A DNA stretch of 64,000 nucleotides from Capsicum annuum. Lineage: Eukaryota > Streptophyta > Magnoliopsida > Solanales > Solanaceae. The stretch is taken from positions 30,249,976 to 30,313,975 of the forward strand of contig NC_061111.1 in the NCBI RefSeq assembly GCF_002878395.1. Reading direction: 5' to 3'. A model generated the notes under the pieces. That model was not told where the DNA came from. It saw only the letters and a list, made by a program, of their open reading frames with translations, and made no database searches. The position numbers were made by a program, and so were the translations under genes. Position 1 is the first letter of the stretch. Each line of letters starts with the position of its first letter. This document shows positions 34,716-47,700 of this stretch, piece by piece.

Positions 34716-34890
34716 TCCATTTATTTAGGAATAAAATGAAAAAGCGAAAGAGCCACTTATCTAGAAACGGAGGGAATGTGTATTATCATATTCCACTAGC
34801 TTAATTCCTTTAAAAAGGAATAAATTTCATTTACCTCCTCTTGACCTTTTTAAGTTTGAGAAATAATAGCCCTTTTACTACTTAGATGGG

Positions 34891-34962
34891 CAAATAAACC
34901 AGTTGAATTTATTGTAAATCAACAGTCAAATAAACCAGTTGAATTTATTGTAAATCAACAGT
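34891..34962. repeat. 36-bp perfect tandem duplication
   Basis: caaataaaccagttgaattt and the following 16 bases occur twice head to tail without a mismatch (34891-34926 and 34927-34962). Looks recent. Confidence 0.9.
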
Positions 34963-35189
34963 CAAAATTGGGTTAAAATCATTACATGTGCTTATGAGAA
35001 AAAGCTATGCAACTAATTTTTATGAATCCGGCCGTTTGAAATAAGGAAATATCTCTCTTTTTGAAAATGATGGCATCAAATCAAAGACATACGGAGAGTT
35101 AAATCGAGTGTGTTCAGTTTGCTCATTGTTTCACTAACCAAGGGATAAGAGATAAACACCAAACAAAGTATATCATTCCATTAATTAAG

Positions 35190-37442
35190 AGTGAATTTCC
35201 TAAATAGTCACCCAAATTCTGGATGTTTCCTTTAAATATCACTTATATTTTATTTAGAATCACAATATCACTTAGGATGTGTTCGGTATGATGAAAAATA
35301 TTTTTCGGAAAATATTTTCCGATTTTTCCTTGTTTGGTTGCAACAAAAATTTAGAAAAAATATTTTCTAAGACAACTTATTTTCCACCATTTGATGGAAA
35401 ATGACTTTCCTCATGGGCCAAGGGAAATCATTTTTCAGAAAATGACAAATGTGATTTATGACCCCACCCCCACCCCTCTTTCCACCCCAACAACACTTAT
35501 ATTCACATGACTCAAAAAATTCACATTTCTAAAAAATTTACATTATTCTGAAATGTTTGTCACTGTGTTTTGATTCAATTTTTCACTGCTTGAAATAAAA
35601 AAATAGTGAAACCCGATTTTTTTTCATTTTTAATTCGTTGAATATATTGTTATTTTCATATGCATAGAGGAAGACTTACTTATGTTAATTTTGTTAATTG
35701 CATATTTTATTTTGTTATCGATGTAACTTGTTTCACGAGGTTGAATAAGTTTGTCGTTCTGTTATATTTCTACTAATTGTAGTATCTGAGATTGTCCTAA
35801 CAAAATGTTGAAAAGTGTCTCCTATATTTGCTAATTAATAGTTGCTTAAATTTAGTGATTGTAATATTTTAGTATTTGATATTGATATTGTTTGTTATAC
35901 TTAAATTAGTTCTTACAAATTGTTGAATTGCTAGAAGTACTGATATACTAGTTAACAGATAGTAGTATTTTTTAAAAAATATTTTTTAACTCACCAATTG
36001 AACACTAGAAAATATTTTTCTAAAAATTATTCTCTACTCACCAACCAAACACCATAAAATATTTTCCATTCACCAACTAAGCATGAGAAAATAAGTAGAA
36101 AACCAACTTATTTTTCAGGAAAACATTTTCCATGGAAAATATTTTCTATCATACCAAACACACCCTTAACTATCCCTCTTTTCCTCAAAAAATACTACAC
36201 ATCTCAAAAGTCTTCTCTCTTAGTTCGTATGCCATGTCATTAAAATCTCTTTTTAAAAAATACTAAATCTATTTAATTCATTTAATCAAAATATAATTAT
36301 ATTATTTTTAAAAAGAATGCATTGGTTTATTAAAAAGAATTTTTTATACTTAGAAAAAAAAAACTTTATCGGTACTAAAACTTGATATATATTTTTTTCA
36401 ATGGTTATTTTTCTGAATGGTCACTCATATATTTTGAATTGCCTAAAAAATTACTTTTATTTTTTGTAGATATAATAGTATGACTCAACTATCACTATTA
36501 TTCTCAAAGAAAATAAATAAATATCTCATGTGTCCTTTCTGTTCTAATTGACATGCCATGTCACTAAACCATTATTTATTGATAATATACCTATTTAAAT
36601 CATCAAATTTATTTATTCTTTTCTTTAACAAATATATATTATCTAGTTAAAAAGAAATTTTCATGCTTAGAAATCTTGTGCCATTACTTAAACTTTCTAT
36701 TTTTTCTTAAGTTATTTTCTTAGATTGTTATCATATAGAGTCGCTTATAAAAACGACTTTTATTTTTTCTAAGACAGTAATATCACTCAATTATTAATAT
36801 TTTTCTCAAAAAATCACTAAAAATTTCAAACGTCTCCTCCTCTTCTAATTAACATGTCATATCAGTAAACCACCATTTTAAAAAAATAAATAAACATATT
36901 AACTCATTAAACTCATTTAAACAAAATTATAATCTTATTTCCAAAAAAAAAAAAAAAACTAAATTATTAAAAAGAAATTCTCATACTTAGGTATTTATAC
37001 TTTTTTTTCTTAGAATTATTTTCCTAGATGATCATTCAGGTTTTTATATATAATTGCCTACAAAGATCTGTTGTTTTTTAAAGAAAATAATATCACTAAA
37101 TTAAATAAGTTATTTAGAGATTTTAATTTGCATGTAAAATAATATGGTAAAGATTAAGTATGGTAAAGAATTCCTAAGCATGAAAATTAAACTAATGGAT
37201 GTAAAAAAAAGAATAAAGTTATAATTTTAGTTAAATGAGTTTGATGAATTAAATGGTTTATTATTTTAAAAATGTGATTTTAATGACATGGTATGTCAAC
37301 TAAGAGAGAAGAATATTTTTGAGGTGTTTAATATTTACTGAGGAAAAAAAGGATAATTGAGTAATATTATCGTACTAAATAAAATATAAGTGATATTTAA
37401 AGGAAATTCTCAAAACTTGAGTGACTAGTTAGGAACTCACTC
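35190..37442. mobile_element. Foldback-type element with long terminal inverted repeats
   Basis: The left end (gagtgaatttcctaaatagt, then ttcctttaaatatcacttat) is the inverted match of the right end (...gtgatatttaaaggaa, ...gactagttaggaactcactc). Internally, a 300-350 bp motif with attgacatgccatgtcacta-type words is repeated at about 36190, 36530 and 36830, and inverted at about 37270. Non-coding. Similar multi-repeat interiors occur in foldback and some Mutator-like elements. No matching target duplication was found. Confidence 0.6.
35275..36165. mobile_element. Tourist/PIF-Harbinger-like MITE nested in the foldback element
   Basis: The left end GGATGTGTTCGGTATGATG and the right end CATACCAAACACACCC are inverted repeats of about 30 bp, rich in gaaaatattttcc palindromes. 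TTA flanks both sides (35272-35274, 36166-36168). 891 bp, no transposase. Confidence 0.75.
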
Positions 37443-38640
37443 CTACATTGGTTCACCCAGCTTTCCTTATATGGCAAGAACCACAGCTTTCCTTATATGG
37501 CAAAAACAAAAGGAGGACTAACAAAAACCTTAAAAGTTCCACCAAAATACAATAAAAAATATAACAGCAAACATAAATGAATTGGTGAACATAGCATCAA
37601 ATTGCATTAGTCAGTGATCTATGAAGTTGGTTGAAAATTATGACATCTCAATTTTAAATTTAAGCAACAAAAATATTATTTGGTAATTTCTTTTCATTTA
37701 TCCTAGTCTTAGTAGAAATAATTATTTGATACATATTATTAGTGAAAGGTGATACATATCTCGTAAATTTATCAAAATGCATACAATCTCACCTGAACAC
37801 TACAATTATAAAAACAAAAGTCCTTACAAAAGAACAAATAATCTACACATTCAAACAAAAAAGAGGTACTCGAATAACTTTCCTTACCTCTTCAACGACA
37901 AAATTATAAATTTCATTTGACTTGCAAGAAAATAAAAAAAATGAAAGTGAATTCGAATCACCAAAATAGCAAACACAGAAACTTGGGAGCTCTAGTCCTT
38001 GTGAGGGAAAAAAAAAAGAAAAAGGAAAAGAGTCATACATTCACGTTTTTTTTTTTTTAATTGATGTTTGATATTTATATTGAAATCCAATTAGAGCTAA
38101 ATTTATATTAAAAAATTTCATATCGGAGGTAGAAGGTCCCACATTGGGGTCCTAGCAAAGACGATTTCATACCCAAAAAAATCAATTCAAGACCTCTAAT
38201 TAAATATAAAAAAAAAAACTTACCACTCCACAATTTTTTTTTTTTTTTGGTTAAGTCGCACAGTTGTTGATTGTTCCTGAAAGGAAATCCATACAACTGG
38301 AATGTTAGTGAAACATGTCAGGAATGACACGGATAATCGTTCAAACTAAACATAAAAACTTAGTCACACATTCACACTAATAAAGACAGCCTTGTACTAA
38401 AACAACAACAAAAAGGTACATGTATTTCTCTCTGTTTTCCACTATCTTTCTCCTTTTTGGTATTCTTCTTCCTTTAGGCGTTACATTTGTAACAGCACCA
38501 GTAACCGACACTATTTCTCTATGTCCTATAGCCTTTTTATATTTCTAACCAAACCCCACTTCTCTTTTCTTATTGGTTCTTCCTCTCCTGTTATGTTCTG
38601 TTCCTGTTCCCGTTCCCAACTCCACCTGTAAAAAAAAAAA
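37443..38640. other. 5' flank of the SH3P3-like gene, no other gene seen
   Basis: A 22-bp phrase (cagctttccttatatggcaa) is duplicated at 37458-37505. The last 150 bases are pyrimidine-rich (cttctcttttcttattggtt), as in many plant core promoters and 5' leaders, and TTTTTATATTTC at about 38535 is a possible TATA-like site. Short open frames on the - strand (37843-38296) have no signature. Confidence 0.35.
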
Positions 38641-38766
38641 AAATAGATAGATTCTCCTCCATGTATGTAAAGCACCTTTTTTGGGTACCCTTTTGCTTGT
38701 ATTTAAGTGGGGTTGTATCAAGATTTTGAATTTATACTTGTGGGAAGAACTGACCAGGATTTGATT

Positions 38767-41700
38767 ATGGAGGCTATAAAGAAACAAGCTACTAAATTGA
38801 GGGAGCAAGTGGCTAAGCAACAGCAGGTTTCTGTTTTTATATTTGTTTTTTTAGTGTATTTGGTAGGAGAAGTGACATTTTACTAAGTTTTTATTTGGGT
38901 GTTAGAGACAAGTTAGAGATAAGTTTTAATTAACTAGCATACTTGTTACTATTTGTTTTATGGATAAAGATTGGATTTTATTAAAATTATTGCATCTTAG
39001 TATGAGGTACTGTACTGTTTGATTATTGAGGTTTATTTTATTTGAAGTTGTTTGCTACAATAGACCCTTGTGGTCTGGCCCTGCTTTAGTGTGCCGGCTG
39101 CCCTTTGCCCCCGAGGAGCTCCCGCATCCTTTTTGGCTCCTTTGTTGACTCGAACCCACAACTTTAGAGTTGAAGTTGGTGTCTACTTACAATTTGAGCA
39201 ACTACCTCTTATCTTGTTTGTGTACATTGGTTTAGTACTTTGAGCAGTTGTTTAGTTTTGCTATTGGGTGAATAGCTTAGTGTATATTTAGGAAAGAAAA
39301 CAATGGAACCTAAAGTAGTTCTGGGAGGATTCCTTGAGAACCTAAAGTGTTCCTTTGTCCTTTAGATGTGAATGTCACCGAGCATAAAGATGACAAGTCT
39401 ATCATCAATTAGAGCAGTTGTGCGATACATGTAGCCAGGCAATAATATTCTTGTGCTACCAATGAAATAACAAGCTGCTAGAACTAGAGAAAAGTAAAAT
39501 TTTAACTTGTGATTCCGTGGGATAGCCTAGAAGTGAGAACCGTGATCTCCAACCATTAAGTTGGGGGTTTGAGTCAACGAAGGAGTAAAATAGGAAACAT
39601 ACATTGTTACTCTCCTGACTTGGTTTTACTGGGGTGGAGGTTTACCCTATAAAAGAAAGTGTGATTCTCCCGACAAACTTCGGAGTTATGTTGTCAACCA
39701 ATCACTTTGAAGTATTATTATCTGCAAGGACTCTATGAAATGCTAGTCTGATAAGTGCAAGGTCAACTAACACTCCTATCTGCTTTGCCATTAGCTTACA
39801 TTTTCTTTATTTTTTATTTCTTTCGAGCAAGTAAGAAGAAGGGACGGGGTATGAGGAAGGGAACTTGTATTTACTTTCATTTGACAAAGAATTATTATTC
39901 TCCTCCTGTTGCTCAGCACACCTACATTCACCTTTACAGCAGAACCACTTATGTAACGAAAAGAGAAGATAGATTCTCCCCTTCCGACAAAAAGGGCAAC
40001 CTTCATGTATGTAAAGCACCTTTCTTGGTTTATCTTTTGCTTGTTTTTAAGTGGGTTTGCTTCAAGATTTTGAATTTATACTAATGGGAAGAATTGGGAA
40101 GGACATAATATGGAGGCTATAAAGAAACAAGCCACTAAATTGAGGGAGCAAGTGGCTAACCAGCAACAGGTTTTCTTTTTTATGTACTTTGCTCATTTAA
40201 TACAGTGATATATTTGTTTCTTAAGTATTTGGTAGGAGAAGTGACAATTTACCAAGATTTGTTTGGGGTCTCACTTCTGAGAGACAAGTTGAGATAAGTT
40301 TTTAATCAACTAGCATAGTTGTTGCTTATTCATATGGATAAAAATTCCATTTTTATTAATATCATTGCATCCTACTTACTGTATTGTTTGATTTTTGTTG
40401 TTTGAAGTTTATTTGAAGCCTGTTTAGAATTTGTGTGTGTACAGTTTTTCTTTTTAATCCCCCAGAAGGTCCCACCCTTTTTGGCTCCTTTGTTGACTCG
40501 AAGCTACAACTTTAGAGTTGGAGTTGGAGGCTGCTTACCATCCGAGCAACTACATTGATTTTGTACTTTGAGCAATGGTTTAGTTTTGGTATTGGGAATA
40601 GCGTAGTACATATTATTATTTAAGAAAGAAAACAGTGGAATCTAAAGTAGCTCGAGGATTTCTTGAGCTTTGTGTTCCTTTGTCCTTGGATGTGAATGCC
40701 ACTGAGCATAAGGATGACAAGTCTACCATCAATTAGAGCAGTTGTGTGATACATTTAGCAAGGCAATAACATTCTTGTGCTACCACTGAAATAGCAAGCT
40801 GCTAGAACTAGAGAAAAATAAATTAAAAATGATTTCGGTGGGATAGCCTAGAAGTTAGAACCGCGATGTCCAACCATTAGGTTGGGGTTCGAGCCAACAA
40901 GGGAGTAAAGTAGGAAAGGGCCATTGTTACTCTCCTGGCTTGGGGTTTTCTACGGGGGGAGGTTTACCCTATTAAAGAAGGGGTGATTCTCCTGACGAAC
41001 TTCGGAGGTATGTTGTCAACCAAACACTTAGAAGTATTATTAACCGGTCGGACTCTATGAAATGCTAGTCTGATAAGTACAAGGTCAAGTGGTCAACTGT
41101 CACCCATATATTTGCTTACATTTTCTTTATTCTTCATTTAGTTGGAGCTATGAGTATAGTTATCTTAGGAGCAAGTAAGAAGGGACGGGGAATGCAGAGG
41201 GGAACTTGTTGATTTACTTTCATTAGGCAAAGTATTATTCTCCCCCTCCTGTTGCTTGGTACAGCTGGAAAAAAGTTAAAGACACTTGTATTCACCTTTT
41301 CTTACAGCATAACCTGCCCCATACATTCCTTTCCCTTTTACGTCCTGCCTCAAGGCCTTATTTAATATTTAGGTCCTTAACAGGGAGGGGAGTCCCGAAA
41401 TCCTTTTGGTATGTTGGCGGGGGAAGAGAAAGATTTAAGCTCCTCAATTTCATGCAAATTGGGCATTGAGTTTTTGGTATAGGTGTCCAGATGCTAATAT
41501 TCTATGAAGAAAGGAGGGGAGAAGGCAGATCAAGCAAAGATCCTACTCCTCTTAGAAAGGGGAATGAATCATTTTTCTCTATGCCCATTTGGTGTATACG
41601 TAATTTCGATGATAATATGTTATTTTCCATTTTGAGTTAGATTATGTGACCTTGATTATAGACTAAAAGAAAATTCATAATAACACAACAAGCAGTTTTT

Positions 41701-44700
41701 ATTAAACCAAGGTTTAGTAATGAAAAACAGAAAGAACCCTATGCAGAAATGAGTTTATTACATGAAGGTAGTGTTATTACTTACTAGCATATCTTGTGCT
41801 GGTTACTGTTAGCAATCTGTCTTTCTTTGCTCATCTATGAACCTAAGGAGACAGACTAAACATGACTAATGGGCTGATTGTTACTGGATCAGCACCACTA
41901 CCGTCAACTTCCCTGTAAGTTATAGCACGTGTCTATCCGGCTTTCTGAGGTGCATCGTTAGATGTCTGGCTCACAACAGTTGCATTTGATTAGCGGCTCA
42001 TGTCTGCAAAATCAACCTCTAGCTGGTATGAGAATGCTACAAGAAGCTGTTCTTCTCAACTACTTTCCAGCATCATGTCTTCAACTTAATCTATAATACA
42101 ATATTTTATTGGATCAATTTTAAATTATGCTGCTACATTTATAAGTTTCTGTCTATCATATTTCTCTTTTCTGTAATGTTTCCGTCGGGGAAAAGAATTT
42201 GTTGTGAGTTCTAATTCCTGTTTCTGCAGATCTAGCCTGTGAAAGTGACTTCCATTATGAATCCTGAACCAATATTTACCGATTTTTTTGAACATAACAG
42301 AAACATTAATGAATTGTGAAAGTCGATGTACTATAATTGTTAGATGCAAGTGGAAAGATGCCTTTCTACAAAGAATCTTCCAAGAGAAAAAGTGAACCCT
42401 ACTCCTGGATCATCTCCCTGGTCTTGTAATTTTTAGAGTTTTGATGAAATTGAGTTGAACGATATAAAGTTTAAAAAAATGAGTTTAAATGGAGATGACT
42501 AAAATGACTTTGACTAGTAAGGTTATTACATAAGTAGCTGAACCAAATACTTGACTCAAGCGCAACATTAAACAAGTAAATCTGAGACTTGTGAGATCAT
42601 ATGCTTGGGTTAGACTAGTATGGTAATATTAAAACATGGTTTCAATGAAGAAATTTTACGTAAGTTCTTTGACTTCTACCATGAAAGATCTCATGTTCTG
42701 CTTTTTATTAGGCTATTTTGAGACAATTGGGGCACTTGGGCCATGAATCTGTAATGGTCGATGAAGCAGAACTGGAGATTCATCAGCGACTTCAGGAATT
42801 ATATATGTCTACAAGGGCTGCGAAGGTAACACCAATACAACTTTGTTAGTGATTTTCTGTCTATTAGGGAGGTCCTCTAACTCAAAGTAGTGAATTGGGT
42901 CCCAGTAGAAATATATAAAAAGCAGGCTCCATTATGTGTATTCCTAATTCTAAATTGAATGTAGGTAGAGATCCATATCTAAACATAGTACTATTTAGAT
43001 ATGTCTGAATGGCTATAATGAGAATGCTTACAGCGTAACTCAAGCTTGGCTCAATATGGAATCAACTTGATCATCAAATTAGAAGTTCAGAAGATTAGGC
43101 ATTCCCAATTTGGGCAGAACAAATCTATTAATTCTTTGATTCTAGTTAGTAAGAGGGATCTTGAACACTTACTAAAAAAATTCTATTAAGAATGTCCTTT
43201 TGTTAGCATCATATGGATCTTTCTTTCAAGGAAAAAATCTAACTTGCTGCTTTGTATTTAACAGCATTTCCAGAGGGATATTGTTCGTGGTGTAGAGGGA
43301 TATATATCAACAAGTAAAAAACAAGTGGAAATAGGTTTGTGGACCTCCATCCATTTCTTATGTTGCTTCAGTTATTTAACGTGAATATGGTAGTGTCAAC
43401 TTTCAGCTTGATCTTGCAGCTAGAAAGTTGGTGGACAATTGTTATAAATATGGTGGTGAGAATCAAAATGGTCCTTCTACCTTGCCAAAGGTTGCCATGG
43501 AATTTGGTACTTCACATGCTGCAATGGAAGATCAAAGGGAAATTATGCTAGGAGTTCTCGGAGAACAGGTTAGATCTATGCTTGTTTAGCTTTACAGTCA
43601 TATACACTCCAAATGGCTTACCACAAAAAGGATATTTACATCATAGAGATTGAAGATCACCGATGAAGTTCATTTTTGTTTGTCTTTTCCTTACCATTTT
43701 TACTATTTTACTCCATTTCTTGTTAGTTAGAAGGAAAGATGTCTAGAGACGACCAACTAGGCAACATAAAACAAACACAGACATGCATAAGGTCCAAAAA
43801 GTTGCACTTCTCACTCTTTATACAATGAAAAAGCGCCGTGGCAGAATTTGATAAGTCAAGCACAAAGCTATCTGTTTCTGATGTTTAAATAACAAAACAG
43901 AAATGAATAGTTTGGTATCCCTCTGACATATCATATGATGCATTAAAGTATGTAAACATATTCACTTATGATGAGAACTTTTTATCTGGGGTTGTTAGGA
44001 CGGTTAAATTTGTAGAGATATTCACTGTCAACAGGTTAAAACATGCAAATGGTATAACTTGATGAACCTTTTTCTAGTATTATGTCTAGTGCATTTTAGT
44101 ATTTCTTTCTTGATGAGTCTATGATTTGGCATAGTGACTCTGGCCATTTCTTGGTTCCTAGAATACACAGTGTTTGATCATTTTTCCTTTTAGCTGTAGG
44201 TTTGTGAGCCGTTGAGAGCATCAATACATGGTGCTCCTTTAGAAGATGCTCGCCATTTGACTCACCGTTATGACAGAATGCGCCAGGAGTTCGAATCCCA
44301 GGTATCTTGCAACCTTCCACTTTTTCCCTTTTTGGATGTGTTTGGGATTGGGTTCCATGTGTAAGGTTGTTTGTCAAAAGAAAATAAAGCAAGTAAAAGT
44401 AAGAAAACAGAGGGATCTCGGCCACACATCACCAAGGAATGTATCCCTTCAATCAGCGTATCTCTACACCCTTTTCAAGGAGTTAGTAATCAATTCTGTA
44501 TCAGGTTGCATCATATCATGCAGGAAATCTGGTAGTTCTAAGTGGATTCCCTCCTTTATTCAGGCTACTGAAGTGATAAGACGCCAATCAAAGTTTAGGG
44601 AAGCTTCTACTGAAAGTTTGGCAAAGCTTAAAAATGCAGAAACAAGATTGTCGGAGCTCAAATCATCTGTGTTGGTTCTTGGCAAAGAAGCAACTGATGC

Positions 44701-47700
44701 CATGTTATCTGTTGAGGAGGAGCAGCAGCAGATTACTTTCCAAAAGCTTCTTACCATGGTATTCTGGTTTCTCTTTGTTCATTCAATTTGTATGTGTGTT
44801 ATGCTCACAGAAGTGTCGCGTTTGATCTTGGTGTTGTATTGGTTGGCTTAGTTATTTGCAAATTTTGTTTCCCAAGTAACTGTAGTGTGCTGAATGTACG
44901 AATGGAGATTGCTACATTTTAAAACTATTATATGTGCATCAAGTTGTCAAACGTCTTGATTTGGCCTTAAAGGAAGACACTGGTTTTATTTGAAACAGAA
45001 TGTTGACAGAATTCCACTTGCTAAGATATACTTTCAGTTGAATAGGAACAGTGAATGTTTTCACTTATAAGGATATACCTTATTCTGACATCACGATTTG
45101 TGTTGGCCAACTTTAACTGCTCAGTCAAAATAGGGCAGCCCGGTGCGCTAAAGCTCCCACTATCCACAAGGTTCGGGGAAGTGCCCGGCCACAAGGGTGC
45201 CCGAGGCTCTTTCTAAGGCTTGAACGTTGACCTCCTGGTCACATGGCAACAACTTTACCAGTTACCCCAAGGCTCACCTTGTAACTGCCTAGTCAAATGA
45301 CCTTAAATTGATACAATTTAGTTTTAGGAGCTGTATATGCTAACTTCAGTCATTTGAAATGAAAGAACACATTGGAAGTGGATACTTCGTAGTCTTAACA
45401 CCAGTACGCAATAAAAATGCTTTCCATGAAAGAGGAAAACCGGTACGATCTTTGGGGAAAGGATCGATTCACAGGGCGACATATAAATTCAGCTCGTTAA
45501 GGGAAGGCTGAAACCTTAAAGTTCAATGGAAGAGAGAACTCCGATCTCTTCAGCTCGTTAAAGGGAGACTGAAACCTTTAGAGTTCAATAGAAGAGAGAA
45601 CTCCAATCTCTTGCTTTTTGCCGTAATACGACTTATCAATTTATTCTCCAAAAACCCTTTTAAATAGGAGTATTACATCAATAGTCTAATCCTTATGAAA
45701 GTAGGAAAAATAAAACCCTATTCTAGAAAGTCTAATCCTTATGAAAGTAGGAAATATAAAACCCTATTCTAGAAAGTCTAATCCCTATGAAAGTAGAAAA
45801 TATAAAACGCTATTCTATAATAATAAATTAAACTATTAAAACATAATTAAATATTTAATTAATTGACTTCCACGGATCCACAACAAAAACACATCTAGAA
45901 ATGGTAGCCTATGTCATTATCCTGTTAGTATCTTTGAATATCTTTTGAAGGTAAGGTCGCGGAAGTAGCTGATCCATCTAAATTTTATGATGCACTTGTC
46001 TATTATTCTGATGACAATGCAGCTATTAAAAGTCATGATAGTGATTAATATAGTTATAATCAAAGTTAATGTAGCATAGGGGAAATATCAAGTTAGCTAA
46101 TGTAGCATTTGGAAAAACAGGATCATAAGACTAGCTTGTAATTATAAAATGTAATTACTATTTTGATAAAAAACACATGTAGCTGAGGGCCAAATGATCA
46201 GTCAACTCAAATATCTGGGATTTTTAGGCATAATGGGTGTGATATTAAATTTTGATCAGTCATAATCAAAATTTCGCTTCAATTCTGAATATGTGGAGAA
46301 AAATGAATATTATGGATGTAATGCTTTGTGCTTTTTTCATGATATCCTCTTGACTGATCTTCTGTGAGATTGGAGTTTCAAATCTTTCATCAACTGTTGG
46401 GTTCTCCCGGGGAACTTGCCCTTGGGATTCAGAAATATCTGTTTCTGTTTTTCAGGCACTACCTGTCCACCATTTCATTCATCCAATCATCCCTAGGTTC
46501 TTAGTTATTTTGTTTAGCTTAGGAACTCCTAGGTCTTGCTTTCTGCTTTTCTTCCCTATTAATAAATGTTAGGACTAAAATTTTCTTCCTACAGAAGTTA
46601 AAATGAACAAAAAGTTCATGGCAGACTTGCTTTTTCATTGTATTAACTAGTACTTAGTGCAAGAAGTCTAGAACACTTGGTGAAATTTTCCTTGCCTCCT
46701 GTTAAAACCACTTCCTTGTCTAAACCATTTTTGTCTCTGCATGGATCACTTCCGATCGAAATCCGTGTGATTCGTTTATCTAAAAATGATTTTAGTTTGC
46801 AGGTTGATACTGAAAGATCGTATCACCAGAATGTTCTTTCCATTTTGGAGAAGTTGCATTCTGAGGTATGTATATTCAAACCTTTTATATCGTCCAAATC
46901 ATTAGAATAAAATTATTCTATTAGGGATTTACTGTTTTCTGCAAGGCATAGAATCATAGACTTCAACATTGAAACAATAAGATTAAAAAAATAATGACAT
47001 GAATAGTTTGTTTTTTTCTTGGGGTTAGATGCTTGTACAAGAGCAATTAGGTGAGTCATCTCCACAATCTTCAAATTCACCAAGAGTTTTGCATGATACA
47101 ACTTCAAATGGAACTGAGCATCCAGAAGCTGAGGATAAAAGTCCTACCTATTTTATTGCCAAGGTAATTCTACATAATACTCCTTTGTCCTCAAAATTCG
47201 TATCTTTCGCTTTTCGCTTCAATATTCTTTAATCCCTGCAATTCTTTGGCTGGTAGGTCATGCACTCTTTTGATGCCCAAGCAGATGGTGAGCTTAGTCT
47301 AGAGGTTGGTGATTATGTGGTAGTCCGGCAGGTATTTATCTTCATTTCCTAGTTAAAGCAACAGACACGTTACATTGCCTCTCTGACTGTTGTTTGCAAT
47401 AACTGCATGTCTTATTTCATGTGTTTTGGATGCTGAAGTTGACATTTTCTGGAATAACCTTGACGGTTTTTAGTGTGAGTTCTTTATGTTTGGATCCAAA
47501 TCTTACATACTTATTACTCCATGATATGTTCATGTGTCCTAAGTGCTTTCTTACCATGGGGCACATATTAAACCCTTCACATTTTTTGGGCAAAAAACAA
47601 CCGATGCCGTAAGCTGTACGTGAGGTATTGTCATTGTCCATTTCTTTGTTATCAGTCAAAATCCAAAACTACAGGTCAATGGTCTCTTTATCTGTCATGT

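Larger units (their letters stand above)
33341..34717. other. Insert of probable organellar origin inside the MITE
   Basis: This 1.4-kb stretch breaks the MITE and is less AT-rich than its surroundings in its right half (34120-34710). It contains a mitochondrial-type tRNA-Ile relic at 34268-34339. I cannot assign the rest; the left half (33341-34100) has no recognised gene. It may be a mosaic of several organellar pieces joined before insertion. Confidence 0.4.
33109..34780. mobile_element. TCCCTCCGTTCC-type MITE split by a ~1.4-kb insert
   Basis: The left part (about 33109-33340: cttcccccgttcctaaataa, gcttgagcacgactcttaag, acgtgtccttaataaat) and the right part (about 34718-34780: tttatttaggaataaaatga, agccacttatctagaaacgg) are the two ends of a common Solanaceae MITE with inverted termini. 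Left at its normal length it would be about 290 bp; the sequence between is foreign to it. Confidence 0.6.
38640..41320. repeat. 1.3-kb tandem duplication carrying exon 1 of the SH3P3-like gene
   Basis: Unit 1 (about 38640-39970) and unit 2 (about 39970-41320) align end to end. Each has catgtatgtaaagcacctt, exon 1, the start of intron 1, a SINE-like piece in reverse, a block tctaccatcaattagagcag (tctatcatc in unit 1), a second SINE-like piece, and a tail with gcaagtaagaagggacgggg. The copies differ by many small changes, so the event is not recent. Confidence 0.85.

Noticed and set aside
39755..40084. 109-codon + strand open frame before the second exon 1
   Set aside because: No domain, low complexity, and the equivalent region of the other duplication unit is not open.
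44270..44851. 193-codon + strand open frame
   Set aside because: It runs through the end of exon 5, intron 5, exon 6 and intron 6 of the SH3P3-like gene. Only exon 6 (44564-44758) is conserved coding sequence in this frame.
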